Below are positions 1 through 6,397 of a stretch of 15,040 nucleotides of DNA, piece by piece (the stretch's first letter is position 1; each line of letters starts with the position of its first letter). The stretch is from Rickettsia endosymbiont of Diachasma alloeum (GTDB lineage Bacteria; Pseudomonadota; Alphaproteobacteria; Rickettsiales; Rickettsiaceae), in assembly GCA_020404485.1 (NCBI GenBank), contig DYDT01000030.1, positions 1 to 15,040 on the forward strand, read 5' to 3'. A program made the position numbers and the translations under genes. Below the pieces are notes generated by a model. The model saw only the letters and a program-made list of their open reading frames with translations. It ran no database searches and had not been told where the DNA came from.

Positions 1-55
1 CCATACTATGTGATACCTATGATAATATACCGTATGTTTCCCTTTCTCATATTCT

Positions 56-114
56 GTCATAGTCATCCTATAAAATAAGTCCTCTTTACTTATTTTATAC
101 AGAGCGACTATGAC
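56..114. repeat. long interrupted inverted repeat
   Basis: Outer arms GTCATAGTC (56-64) and GACTATGAC (106-114) are exact complements. Inner arms TATAAAATAAGT (69-80) and ACTTATTTTATA (88-99) are also exact complements, around a short CCTCTTT loop. The result is a long nested hairpin of unknown class. It could be a palindromic element or part of an insertion-sequence end. Confidence 0.6.
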
Positions 115-132
115 TATTCTAAACTAAAGTTT

Positions 133-150
133 CTCCACCTGAAGGTGGAG
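133..150. repeat. GC-rich hairpin resembling an IS200/IS605 end
   Basis: CTCCACC (133-139), loop TGAA, GGTGGAG (144-150) form a perfect 7-bp stem in very AT-rich surroundings. Short GC-rich subterminal hairpins are typical of IS200/IS605-group ends, and the position at the window edge fits a mobile-element boundary. No tnpA or tnpB coding sequence is visible, so identity as an IS end is a guess. Confidence 0.3.
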
Positions 151-301
151 GTTTGAACCATCAGATGGATAATAAATTATTGAAGCTTTTTAATAAAGTC
201 AAAGTATAGTTTTTAATAGTAATTTATTCTTATAAATAGGAGAAAAGTTGCTTTTATGCTTAAGTACTATTATAGTCTTGTATGATTTAATTAAAATTTT
301 T

Positions 302-1459
302 ATGCATATCACCCACCTAAAAAACTTAATTGGGTTCGAATCCCTAACTCCTCAGAGCAACGGAGCTATTGAATATATTGAAGATTTACTTAAAGAACAT
401 AGTTTTAAAACTAAGGTAAAAATTTTTGGTGAGATCGAAGAGCAAGTTACTAATCTTTATGCTGTTTACGGCAATAGTAAACCTAATATTTGCTTTGTTG
501 GACATGTTGATGTAGTTCCTGCTGGTGATTTTAACCTTTGGCATAATTCTAATCCCTTTAAAGCTCATGAGCAGGAGGGAAAAATATATGGTAGAGGGGC
601 GGTTGATATGAAAGGGTCAATTGCATGTTTTTTAGCAGATAGCTTAGACTTCATAAAAAATAATACCGATTTTGTAGGTTCGATTAGCTTTTTACTTACT
701 AGCGATGAAGAGGGTAAAGCAAAACATGGCACTAAGGAAATGCTGCAATATATTTATAACCAAGGGCATGAAATTGATTTTGCTATTGTCGGTGAACCTA
801 CTTGTGAAAAAGAGATAGGAGACACTATTAAGATTGGCAGAAGAGGAAGTGTTAACTTTAAATTAATTATAATAGGCTTAGGTGGACATGTAGCTTATCC
901 GCAAAAAGCAAATAATCCATTACCTTGCTTGATAAGAGTATTAAACGAACTAACAAATATAAAACTTGATGAAGGAACGGAGTTTTTTCAAAGTTCAAAT
1001 CTTGAAATAACAAATATTGACGTTGGTAATAACACTACAAATGTGATACCCGAAACAGCAACGGCACATTTCAATATACGTTTTAATAATTTACATAGTG
1101 TAGAACCCCTAGCAAAACAAGTAGAAGAAATTATTAAACAATATTGCCAAAAGTATAAAGTAGATTATAAGCTAGAATATAATAGCTCTGCCGATAGCTT
1201 TATTCAAAACCCTAATAATAAGATAAAAGAATTTGCTACGATAGTAGAAAAAACTCTTGATATAAAACCAAATTTTTCTACAAGCGGCGGTACATCGGAC
1301 GCAAGATTTGTTAAAAATTATTGCTCCTTAGTAGAATTCGGTTTATTATCAGACACTGCACATAAAATAAATGAATATACCAAAATTAGCGATTTACAAA
1401 AATTATACGATGTGTATTATAATTTTTTGATGGAAATATTCCTGCCTTTACGGGAATGA
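302..1459 (+). CDS. dapE: succinyl-diaminopimelate desuccinylase
   Basis: M20-family metallopeptidase that hydrolyses N-succinyl-LL-diaminopimelate in the DAP/lysine pathway, supplying DAP for peptidoglycan. Numbered from ATG 302 (385 residues), the metal-site motifs are present: GHVDVVPAG with His68 and Asp70, GRGAVDMKG with the bridging Asp102, TSDEEG with the catalytic/metal Glu pair 136-137, GEPT with Glu165, the dimerisation-domain GHVAYP, and the C-terminal His354 in TAHKINEYT. An in-frame TTG at 248, 4 nt after AGGAGA, would add 18 hydrophobic residues; ATG 302 was chosen because the DapE homology begins there, although it has no clear Shine-Dalgarno. The last residues (LPLRE) and the stop are encoded by a small palindromic repeat at 1438-1457. 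A weak terminator-like hairpin follows. Confidence 0.95.
   Translation: MHITHLKNLIGFESLTPQSNGAIEYIEDLLKEHSFKTKVKIFGEIEEQVTNLYAVYGNSKPNICFVGHVDVVPAGDFNLWHNSNPFKAHEQEGKIYGRGAVDMKGSIACFLADSLDFIKNNTDFVGSISFLLTSDEEGKAKHGTKEMLQYIYNQGHEIDFAIVGEPTCEKEIGDTIKIGRRGSVNFKLIIIGLGGHVAYPQKANNPLPCLIRVLNELTNIKLDEGTEFFQSSNLEITNIDVGNNTTNVIPETATAHFNIRFNNLHSVEPLAKQVEEIIKQYCQKYKVDYKLEYNSSADSFIQNPNNKIKEFATIVEKTLDIKPNFSTSGGTSDARFVKNYCSLVEFGLLSDTAHKINEYTKISDLQKLYDVYYNFLMEIFLPLRE
1438..1457. repeat. short palindromic element forming the dapE 3' end
   Basis: ATTCCTG-CCTTTA-CGGGAAT is an imperfect version of the ATTCCCGC-N4-GCGGGAAT palindrome also found at 3744-3763 and 6409-6428. It is followed by GAC, as in the usual ...GGGAATGAC edge. 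It encodes the final residues of DapE and overlaps its stop codon. Confidence 0.6.
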
Positions 1460-1468
1460 CATTAAAGC

Positions 1469-1496
1469 AAAATTGGACAACATAACCAATTTTTTT
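1469..1496 (+). terminator. possible dapE terminator
   Basis: AAAATTGG (1469-1476) pairs with CCAATTTT (1486-1493) around a 9-nt loop, and the T-run continues to 1496. The stem has only two G-C pairs, so it is weak. Position just after the dapE stop supports the call. Confidence 0.4.
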
Positions 1497-1500
1497 GAGG

Positions 1501-1628
1501 TACAACCAATTTAGAAGGCTTCAGACAAGATGAATTTAAAGGCGAGCCTGCGGAGCGTAGATAATCTACGTGAGCACAGGCGAGTCCTGAAGAATTCGCT
1601 TGTATCAAGCTTTCTAAATTAGGTTGTT
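1501..1628. repeat. long Rickettsia palindromic element upstream of tRNA-Leu
   Basis: The terminal arms are near-exact complements: ACAACCAATTTAGAAGGCTT near 1502 against AAGCTTTCTAAATTAGGTTG ending near 1627. The centre holds further dyads: GCCTG/CAGGC, and CGTAG-ATAAT-CTACG around 1556-1570. Size and nested-palindrome layout fit a rickettsial palindromic element. It is much richer in G+C than its flanks and ends 2 nt before the tRNA gene. A degenerate relative lies in reverse orientation near 9701-9800. Confidence 0.8.
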
Positions 1629-1630
1629 AT

Positions 1631-1716
1631 GCGGATGTGATGGAACTTGGTAGACATGCAAGATTTAGGTTCTTGTGCCGCAAGGCGTGGGGGTTCAAGT
1701 CCCTTCATCCGTACCA
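1631..1716 (+). tRNA. tRNA-Leu(UAG)
   Basis: An 86-nt class II tRNA with encoded CCA. Acceptor GCGGATG (1631-1637) pairs with CATCCGT (1706-1712, first pair G-U), followed by discriminator A and CCA (1714-1716). Anticodon stem CAAGA/TCTTG encloses the loop TTTAGGT, giving anticodon TAG at 1666-1668. The long variable arm GCC-GCAA-GGC is typical of leucine tRNAs, and the T-loop is TTCAAGT. It reads CUA/CUG-type leucine codons. The holC start codon lies only 25 nt downstream, so one transcript could carry both. Confidence 0.97.
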
Positions 1717-1741
1717 TTTAAATTTTCAATATGAAATTTTT

Positions 1742-2203
1742 ATGCAGCAATTTAGTATTTATCAAACTAGTGATGAATTACTGCTGAAAGCGATATTTCT
1801 TTTAATAGAGAAATGTTATTATTCTGATCTTAAGAGCGTTGTACTTACTGTTGATACAGAACAGCAAGAAATGCTAAATAAAAACCTTTGGACTTATTCA
1901 CGTAAACAATTCATTCCTCACGGTAGTAAAATCGACCCGCAGCCTGAAAAACAGCCTATTTATATTACTGATACACTACAAAACCCCAATAAGGCTAATG
2001 TGCTTATTATTATCTCACCACCTAATATAGAGAAAATCTTACAAGATAAAGAATATATTGGTATTTTCAAAAGAATAATTATAATAACCGATTTGTCAGA
2101 AGATTTAAAAATCCTAACTTCTAAGATCAACCAAATTACCGGACAAGACAACTCTATAGATTGCTTCACTCAAGATCAACGTGGAACGTGGAGTAAAATA
2201 TGA
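1742..2203 (+). CDS. holC: DNA polymerase III chi subunit
   Basis: A 153-residue protein. In the replisome, chi pairs with psi in the clamp-loader complex and contacts single-strand-binding protein. Family hallmarks are WTYSRKQFIPHG near residues 50-61 (equivalent to the family's W-F-PH pattern), the following PEKQPIYIT, the NPN-A-VLIIIS segment, and a C-terminal GTWSKI that matches the usual GxWxKK-type ending of alphaproteobacterial chi proteins. An open frame extends upstream, but it would overlap the tRNA; ATG 1742 is the first plausible start outside it. No good Shine-Dalgarno is visible. The frame stays open for 49 codons beyond the TGA (separate entry). Confidence 0.85.
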   Translation: MQQFSIYQTSDELLLKAIFLLIEKCYYSDLKSVVLTVDTEQQEMLNKNLWTYSRKQFIPHGSKIDPQPEKQPIYITDTLQNPNKANVLIIISPPNIEKILQDKEYIGIFKRIIIITDLSEDLKILTSKINQITGQDNSIDCFTQDQRGTWSKI

Positions 2204-2353
2204 CATAATTATAGTAAAACATGTTTTACTATAATTACTAACGAAGATACACAAGAAACAATATTTGTAGCTTCTAACAAAGAATTAAGCGATTCGATCA
2301 TTGAGGGATTAAACACTCCTATAGAAAAATGCAACCCTATTAAGTTAATATAA
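2204..2353 (+). pseudogene. open in-frame tail after holC, possible coding remnant
   Basis: After the holC TGA the same frame reads 49 sense codons to TAA at 2351-2353. The product has protein-like composition, with segments such as TNEDTQETIFVASNKEL and EGLNTPIEKCNPIKLI. There is no own start codon in a good context. The first part covers a perfect 32-bp palindrome. It may be the decayed 3' end of another gene joined to holC, or chance. I recognise no family. Confidence 0.25.
2206..2237. repeat. perfect 32-bp AT-rich palindrome
   Basis: TAATTATAGTAAAACA (2206-2221) is followed directly by its exact reverse complement (2222-2237), with no loop. It starts 2 nt after the holC stop and lies between convergent genes (holC and znuC). 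It could act as a transcription terminator for holC, although neither side has a long T-run. Confidence 0.75.
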
Positions 2354-2379
2354 AAAATATACTATCCAGCATATGATAG
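2352..2379 (-). terminator. possible znuC terminator
   Basis: Reading the minus strand past the znuC stop, CTATC and GATAG form a 5-bp stem (2375-2379 with 2362-2366), followed by a T-run (A-run 2352-2357 on the plus strand). Stem strength is low. Confidence 0.3.
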
Positions 2380-2380
2380 A

Positions 2381-3079
2381 CTAATGCTTGTGATCATGGT
2401 GGTGAGTATAGAAGCCTAGAGAAGAAAGGGCATTTGAGAAATCAGAGTTTGGAGTTATAGCGTTTGGGGTTCCGGTGCAACATATATGACCGTTTAAGCA
2501 TATTACTTGGTCAGAATTTTTAATTACTGTAAATAAATCATGTGAAATCATAAAAACAGTAATATCTAGCTTCTTACGGATTAAACTAATAAGCTGATAA
2601 AATTCTTGCTGGCTTGTGACATCTAAAGATTGTAGTGGCTCATCTAAAATAATTAAATCTGGGTTACTAAGCAAAGAGGATGCAAGAACTACCTTTTGAA
2701 ACTGCCCACCTGAAAGCGTAGAAATTTCTTGATCTTTTAAACGCTCCAAATCAATGAATGAGTGAATTTCTCTAATATCACTAGCGGGATTATTTGGTGC
2801 TAGTAAATCTAAAAATTTCTTTACTGTAATCGGCAAATCAGAACTTAGATTAAATTTTTGCGGTACATAACCGATTTTTAATTTAGGATCAATTATAATT
2901 TCGCCACTTGTTGGTTTTTCAAGCCCAAGCATTAACCTAACTATAGTAGTTTTACCTGCTCCGTTTGGTCCTATTAAAGTAGTGATGTTATTTTTTTTGA
3001 CTGTAAAACTAACGTTATTTATCGGTAATTTATTACCGAATTTTTTAGATACGTTATTAAATTCTATTATGGGCTGCAT
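2381..3079 (-). CDS. znuC: zinc import ABC transporter ATP-binding protein
   Basis: ATPase subunit of the ZnuABC high-affinity zinc importer, acting at the cytoplasmic face of the inner membrane. Numbered from ATG 3079 (232 residues): Walker A GPNGAGKT at 37-44, signature LSGGQ at 122-126, Walker B LIILDEP at 142-148 and H-loop His180. The C-terminus ends in HHHDHKH, a histidine tail that could bind metal. An in-frame ATG at 3100 would add MTGVNWS, but those codons run into a truncated palindromic repeat, so 3079 is preferred. The permease and binding-protein genes are not in the window, so the importer is encoded at split loci. Assignment to ZnuC rather than another metal ABC ATPase rests on sequence resemblance to rickettsial ZnuC and the His tail. 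Confidence 0.9.
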   Translation of the reverse strand: MQPIIEFNNVSKKFGNKLPINNVSFTVKKNNITTLIGPNGAGKTTIVRLMLGLEKPTSGEIIIDPKLKIGYVPQKFNLSSDLPITVKKFLDLLAPNNPASDIREIHSFIDLERLKDQEISTLSGGQFQKVVLASSLLSNPDLIILDEPLQSLDVTSQQEFYQLISLIRKKLDITVFMISHDLFTVIKNSDQVICLNGHICCTGTPNAITPNSDFSNALSSLGFYTHHHDHKH

Positions 3080-3140
3080 GGACCAGTTTACTCCTGTCAT
3101 CCCGTGATTTGTTCGATGTCATTGCATTAATTATTTTTCT

Positions 3141-3236
3141 CGTCATTGCGAGGAGCCGTAGGCGACGTGGCAATCTTAGGAAATAAAACTCCTGAGGTTG
3201 CTTCGTCAATTACTTCGTAAATTCCTCTCAATGACG
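3141..3236. repeat. palindromic element, CGTCATTGCGAGGA family (intergenic)
   Basis: Begins CGTCATTGCGAGGA (3141-3154) and ends with the complementary TCCTCTCAATGACG (3223-3236), one base off the perfect complement. Internal dyads have partly decayed. It lies between znuC and the PEBP gene. The same family sits inside the oxidoreductase gene (13865-13958), and a right half occurs at 3856-3884. In the frame used by the genic copy (RHCEE...), this copy meets a TAG. A truncated GTCATCCCGTG fragment of the 79-bp family lies just left, near 3096-3106. Confidence 0.75.
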
Positions 3237-3249
3237 ATTGGATACCCAT

Positions 3250-3714
3250 TTACGTCGAATAAATACCTATAAGCTCTGCCTGCCCTAAAAGGTGCTTCTG
3301 CAGAGCTAGTACTAAATCCTGCTTGCTAGCATCTTCTTCTAGTTCTAGGTAATCATTTAAAGCATATAACTTGAAAAAATACCGATGGGGTTTACCTGCT
3401 AGCGGGCATGGACCACCATATTTCTTTTCTTTCCAACCATTATTTAAAACTTTAATATCGTCATTTATTTCTCCTTCTTGGAGCTGCGTTATAGAAGCCG
3501 GAATATTGTAGATTATCCAATGATCCCATATGCCGTGCGGCGGTGCTAATTCTACCGGAGCATCTGGGTCATCCATAATTAAAACAAAAGATTTAGTATT
3601 TGAAGAGAAGCCGCTCCACTCTAAATGCGGAGAAATATTCTGACCTTTACAAGTAAATTTATCAGGAATACGCTTGTTATGCTTAAATGCCGTACTTGTT
3701 ATTTCAAAAGTCAT
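3250..3714 (-). CDS. YbhB/YbcL-type PEBP-family protein
   Basis: A 154-residue protein of the phosphatidylethanolamine-binding protein / Raf-kinase-inhibitor-like family, complete in length. Visible family motifs are DDPDAP near residue 48, GIWDHWIIYNIP near 61-72, GPCPLAGKPHRY near 100-111 and FKLYAL directly after, which together line the anion/phospholipid head-group pocket. The start ATG 3714 has a clear AGGAG upstream on the minus strand. No signal peptide is seen, so it is probably cytoplasmic. The physiological role of bacterial members is poorly defined, and the neighbours (zinc ATPase, lipoprotein antigen) do not suggest one. Palindromic repeats flank both sides. Confidence 0.9.
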   Translation of the reverse strand: MTFEITSTAFKHNKRIPDKFTCKGQNISPHLEWSGFSSNTKSFVLIMDDPDAPVELAPPHGIWDHWIIYNIPASITQLQEGEINDDIKVLNNGWKEKKYGGPCPLAGKPHRYFFKLYALNDYLELEEDASKQDLVLALQKHLLGQAELIGIYST

Positions 3715-3743
3715 AAGTTGCTCCTGTGAATGTGTAAAATGTC

Positions 3744-3763
3744 ATTCCCGCGTAGGCGGGAAT
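3744..3763. repeat. short palindrome ATTCCCGC-N4-GCGGGAAT
   Basis: Perfect 8-bp arms around GTAG, preceded by GTC. It is the same short family as 6409-6428 and the decayed 1438-1457 copy. Located in the PEBP upstream region, 30 bases from its start codon. Confidence 0.8.
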
Positions 3764-3773
3764 CTAGAAATAC

Positions 3774-3852
3774 TGTCATACCGCGACTCGATCGCGGTAT
3801 CTTAGGACTCAGCCTGTGGTACAAGATCCCGTGGTCAAGCCACGGGATGACA
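3774..3852. repeat. 79-bp Rickettsia palindromic element (intergenic copy)
   Basis: Left arm 3774-3803 and right arm 3823-3852 (30 nt each) enclose a 19-nt loop. Each arm is itself a stem-loop: ACCGCGA-CTCGA-TCGCGGT on the left and CCCGTGG-TCAAG-CCACGGG on the right. Length, arm boundaries and loop length are identical to the copy inside the oxidoreductase gene at 12547-12625. Stem differences between the two copies are compensated. In the reading frame of the genic copy this element is also free of stops. Confidence 0.9.
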
Positions 3853-3855
3853 TCT

Positions 3856-3884
3856 AGGAGGCTTTGCCTCTCCTCGCAATGACG
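3856..3884. repeat. right-half fragment of the CGTCATTGCGAGGA family
   Basis: AGGAGGCTTTGCCTCTCCT is followed by CGCAATGACG, the complement of the family's left edge CGTCATTGCG. Only the right half is present, directly after the 79-bp element and just past the 3' end of the 17 kDa antigen gene. Confidence 0.6.
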
Positions 3885-3893
3885 TTTCAATAA

Positions 3894-4373
3894 TTAATTA
3901 ACAACTTGCCATTGTCCATCAGGTTGACGGCAGGCAGTGCCATAAGCTTTTTGTTGTTTTCCACCTACTACAACTGTTTGGGTGTATTCACGACAATATT
4001 GACCGGTATTATTTTTATAAGCTTTGCTTGGTGTCACAGTACCATAATTACCATTATCAGGATTACGCCATTGTACACTGCTACCGCTTGGTGCAGCTTC
4101 TAAAGCTCTTTGAGAAGTAAGCTCTGCAAGTTTTCTATCTTGTTCATCCATACCTGCACCAATTTGGTTACCAAGGATTGCACCAAGTAATGCACCTGCT
4201 CCTACCGTAGCAAGTCGTCCCGTACCACTACCAAATTGTGAACCAACAAGTCCTCCTAAAGTTCCGCCAATTAGCGTACCACTACCTTGTTTATTCATGC
4301 CACCTGGACCTTGGCATGCTTGCAACATTGAAGCTGCAAGTAATATAACAATAATTTTAGATATTATTTTCAT
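3894..4373 (-). CDS. omp: 17 kDa surface antigen (outer-membrane lipoprotein)
   Basis: The genus-specific Rickettsia 17 kDa lipoprotein antigen. From ATG 4373 it has 159 residues, the usual length. A signal peptide ([20 protein letters not shown]) ends in a lipobox with the lipidated Cys20. A Gly-rich two-pass segment with GGTLGGLVG and [13 protein letters not shown] repeats follows, then [19 protein letters not shown], and the conserved Cys-containing C-terminal domain ([32 protein letters not shown]). An in-frame ATG at 4385 would add four residues; 4373 gives the canonical signal peptide and has GAGA upstream. The Gly-rich region looks divergent from the common spotted-fever-group version (from memory). 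A promoter candidate lies upstream; the 3' side is packed with palindromic elements that could end transcription. Confidence 0.95.
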   Translation of the reverse strand: MKIISKIIVILLAASMLQACQGPGGMNKQGSGTLIGGTLGGLVGSQFGSGTGRLATVGAGALLGAILGNQIGAGMDEQDRKLAELTSQRALEAAPSGSSVQWRNPDNGNYGTVTPSKAYKNNTGQYCREYTQTVVVGGKQQKAYGTACRQPDGQWQVVN

Positions 4374-4405
4374 ATGATTTCTCATTTTAAAGTACTATAT
4401 AACTA

Positions 4406-4432
4406 ATTATATTGTTTTTGGAATTTTGTAAA
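4406..4432 (-). promoter_or_regulatory. candidate promoter of the 17 kDa antigen gene
   Basis: On the minus strand TTTACA (4432-4427) is followed after 15 nt by TATAAT (4411-4406), about 32 nt before the start codon. The -10 is perfect, but the spacing is short. An alternative TAATTA -10 gives 17 nt spacing. The fieF transcript diverges from this same 131-bp gap. Confidence 0.45.
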
Positions 4433-4504
4433 GTATAAACCTAATTCTAATTGAATTTTATATTTTCTTTGTTAAACTATCAAGAGGAATTAGAAATATT
4501 ATTT

Positions 4505-5410
4505 ATGGATATCAACAGTCGGAATTTATTAATAAAATCGGCATCTTACTTATCAGTTATTACGGCATTAATTATTCTAAGCGTAAAAATATATGCTTGG
4601 TTTTTGACTGATTCACAGTCAATACTTGCTTCTTTGATTGACTCAATGCTTGATATAACTTCTTCTTTTATAAATTTAATAGCTCTAAGATTTGCATTGC
4701 AACCGCCAGATTATCATCACAGATTTGGACATGAAAAAATGCAAGATTTAACGCTTTTTTCGCAGTCGATATTTTTCTTTGCCTCAGCTTTTTTTGTCGG
4801 TTTTTCCTCTATCAAATCCTTATTTGAAAAAACACAACCGGAGAATATTAGCGACGGTACTACTATAATGTATATATGTATATTCTTAATGATTATCTTA
4901 GTGCTTTATCAAACCTATGTAATTAAAAAAACTAAGTCAGATATAATTAAAGCCGATAAGTTACATTATTTTACTGATTTACTTACTAATGTTATAGTAA
5001 TTATCTCTTTAAATTTAAGCGATCGTTTTTGGTTTGTTGATCCTTTATTTGGGGTAGTTATTGCATTATATATATTTCATACTTCTTATTCCTTATTCAA
5101 AAAAGCTTTTAAAAATTTAGTTGACCATGAACTACCAGAACAAGACAGACAAAAAATTATTGCAATAGTTAATAAGCATCGAGGCGTAAAAGGTATGCAT
5201 GAAATGAAAACTAGATATGCTGCTCAAAAATCTTTTATACAATGCCATTTAGAAATGGATGGCAATATGTCGCTTTATGATGCTCACGAAATTAGCGACG
5301 AAATTGCACTTAAAATATTACAAGAATTCCCTAACTCTGAAATAATAATCCACCAAGACCCTTATGGAGTAGAAGAACACGTCAATTATCGTGAATATAT
5401 TGTTAGATGA
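4505..5410 (+). CDS. fieF: cation diffusion facilitator, FieF-type metal efflux pump
   Basis: A 301-residue inner-membrane CDF antiporter exporting divalent metal (Zn/Fe type) against protons. The transport site matches FieF: Asp46 and Asp50 in the [12 protein letters not shown] helix, with His154 and Asp158 in [13 protein letters not shown]. The cytoplasmic interface motif YHHRFGHEK (70-78) is present, and the C-terminal metallochaperone-like domain with HEMKTRY and a late HQDP follows the sixth helix. An upstream in-frame TTG (4451) would add 18 residues; ATG 4505 gives the normal family start and has AGAGGA about 15 nt upstream. The stop overlaps the tadA start (ATGA), so the two are translationally coupled. 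With znuC nearby on the other strand the window holds both metal import and metal export parts. Confidence 0.93.
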   Translation: MDINSRNLLIKSASYLSVITALIILSVKIYAWFLTDSQSILASLIDSMLDITSSFINLIALRFALQPPDYHHRFGHEKMQDLTLFSQSIFFFASAFFVGFSSIKSLFEKTQPENISDGTTIMYICIFLMIILVLYQTYVIKKTKSDIIKADKLHYFTDLLTNVIVIISLNLSDRFWFVDPLFGVVIALYIFHTSYSLFKKAFKNLVDHELPEQDRQKIIAIVNKHRGVKGMHEMKTRYAAQKSFIQCHLEMDGNMSLYDAHEISDEIALKILQEFPNSEIIIHQDPYGVEEHVNYREYIVR

Positions 5411-5865
5411 ATTTTGATAATTTTTTCATGCAAGAAGCTTTAAAACAAGCGGAAATTGCTTTTAGTAAAAACGAAGTACCAGTTGGAGCAGTTATTATAG
5501 ATAGAGAAAATCAGAAAATTATAACTAAAAGTTATAATAATACTGAAGAAAAAAATAATGCTCTTTATCATGCTGAAATTATTGCAATTAATGAAGCATG
5601 TAAAATTATATCTTCCAAAAATTTAAGTGATTACGATATATACGTTACTTTAGAGCCTTGTGCCATGTGTGCAGCAGCTATCGCTCATAGCAAATTAAAA
5701 CGCTTATTTTATGGTGCTTCTGATTCAAAACACGGAGCAGTTGAGAATAATTTGAGATATTTTAACAGCAAAGCCTGCTTCCACCGACCGGAAATATATA
5801 GCGGAATTTTTGCTGAAGATTCTGTCTTATTAATGAAAGAATTTTTTAAAAATATAAGAGACTAA
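5407..5865 (+). CDS. tadA: tRNA-specific adenosine deaminase
   Basis: A 152-residue essential enzyme deaminating A34 to inosine in tRNA-Arg(ACG). The zinc-deaminase signature is complete: His55-Ala-Glu57 (HAE, zinc ligand and proton shuttle) and PCAMC with Cys85 and Cys88 as zinc ligands. VPVGAVI near residue 24, and the family segment [12 protein letters not shown] follow the usual layout. The start ATG overlaps the fieF stop by 4 nt, which fixes it. It converges with hemJ across a 69-bp gap that shows no convincing terminator. Confidence 0.96.
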   Translation: MNFDNFFMQEALKQAEIAFSKNEVPVGAVIIDRENQKIITKSYNNTEEKNNALYHAEIIAINEACKIISSKNLSDYDIYVTLEPCAMCAAAIAHSKLKRLFYGASDSKHGAVENNLRYFNSKACFHRPEIYSGIFAEDSVLLMKEFFKNIRD

Positions 5866-5934
5866 ATTGTTTTAGATCTCTTGCATAACGTAGTTAATAA
5901 AAGGAAAATTAGACCGTTTTTTAAAACTAATATA

Positions 5935-6372
5935 TTAATCGAACGGCTTTACTATAACCATGATAACTGCAACGATCATACAAATAGCAGGGATTTCATT
6001 GACTATGCGGTAAAATTTTTCAGAATGAAAGTTTTTGCCATTTGCAAAATCTTTTCGCCATCTTGCAAGTAAGCCATGAAATATTACTAAAATTAATACT
6101 GCAAACATCTTAATATGAAACCAAGCATCAAGGGCAGCAAATCCATAAATATAAGCATTTATTAAACCAAATATAAAGGTGCTAATCATTGCAGGATTCA
6201 TGATGAATCTAAGGAGCTTTAATTCCATTATTTGGAAAGTTTTATCTGTTTCACTACCTACTTTGACCCTAGTATGATAAACGTATATCCGTGGTAAATA
6301 TAATAATCCAGCCATCCAGCATATCGCAGAAATTAAATGAATTGATTTAAACCATAGGTAGTAATTTGCCAT
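5935..6372 (-). CDS. hemJ: protoporphyrinogen IX oxidase, HemJ type
   Basis: A 145-residue polytopic membrane protein with about four hydrophobic segments. It converts protoporphyrinogen IX to protoporphyrin IX, the penultimate heme step, in bacteria lacking HemG/HemY. The N-terminal WFKSIHLISAICWMAGLLYL followed by PRIYVYH is the family hallmark, with the conserved His12 and the PR/YH residues, and FHIKMFAVLILVIFHGLLAR carries the later conserved Lys and His. It lies 25 bp downstream of hemH on the same strand, which gives strong context for heme synthesis. Confidence 0.92.
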   Translation of the reverse strand: MANYYLWFKSIHLISAICWMAGLLYLPRIYVYHTRVKVGSETDKTFQIMELKLLRFIMNPAMISTFIFGLINAYIYGFAALDAWFHIKMFAVLILVIFHGLLARWRKDFANGKNFHSEKFYRIVNEIPAICMIVAVIMVIVKPFD

Positions 6373-6397
6373 TTTCTATCCTTGTTTTTATAATTTT

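Larger units (their letters stand above)
1..301. other. gene-free left edge with inverted repeats
   Basis: No convincing coding region is visible before dapE. The stretch holds two inverted repeats (56-114 and 133-150, listed separately), a purine-rich AGGAGA at 238-243 and a possible tiny ORF at 256-285 encoding MLKYYYSLV. With an IS fragment at the other end of the window, this edge may also be a repeat-bounded contig end; that is an inference. Confidence 0.5.

Noticed and set aside
1637..1741. Upstream extension of the holC frame through the tRNA
   Set aside because: The frame runs over a complete, well-folded tRNA-Leu gene; homology to chi begins only after ATG 1742.
3741..3884. CRISPR-like repeat cluster
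   Set aside because: The repeats are palindromic, of three different families and not separated by uniform spacers; they are better explained as Rickettsia palindromic elements.
3906..4103. 65-residue plus-strand open frame
   Set aside because: Shadow of the 17 kDa antigen gene on the opposite strand.
5881..6072. 63-residue plus-strand open frame after tadA
   Set aside because: Mostly antisense to hemJ, and the remainder has no supporting signal.
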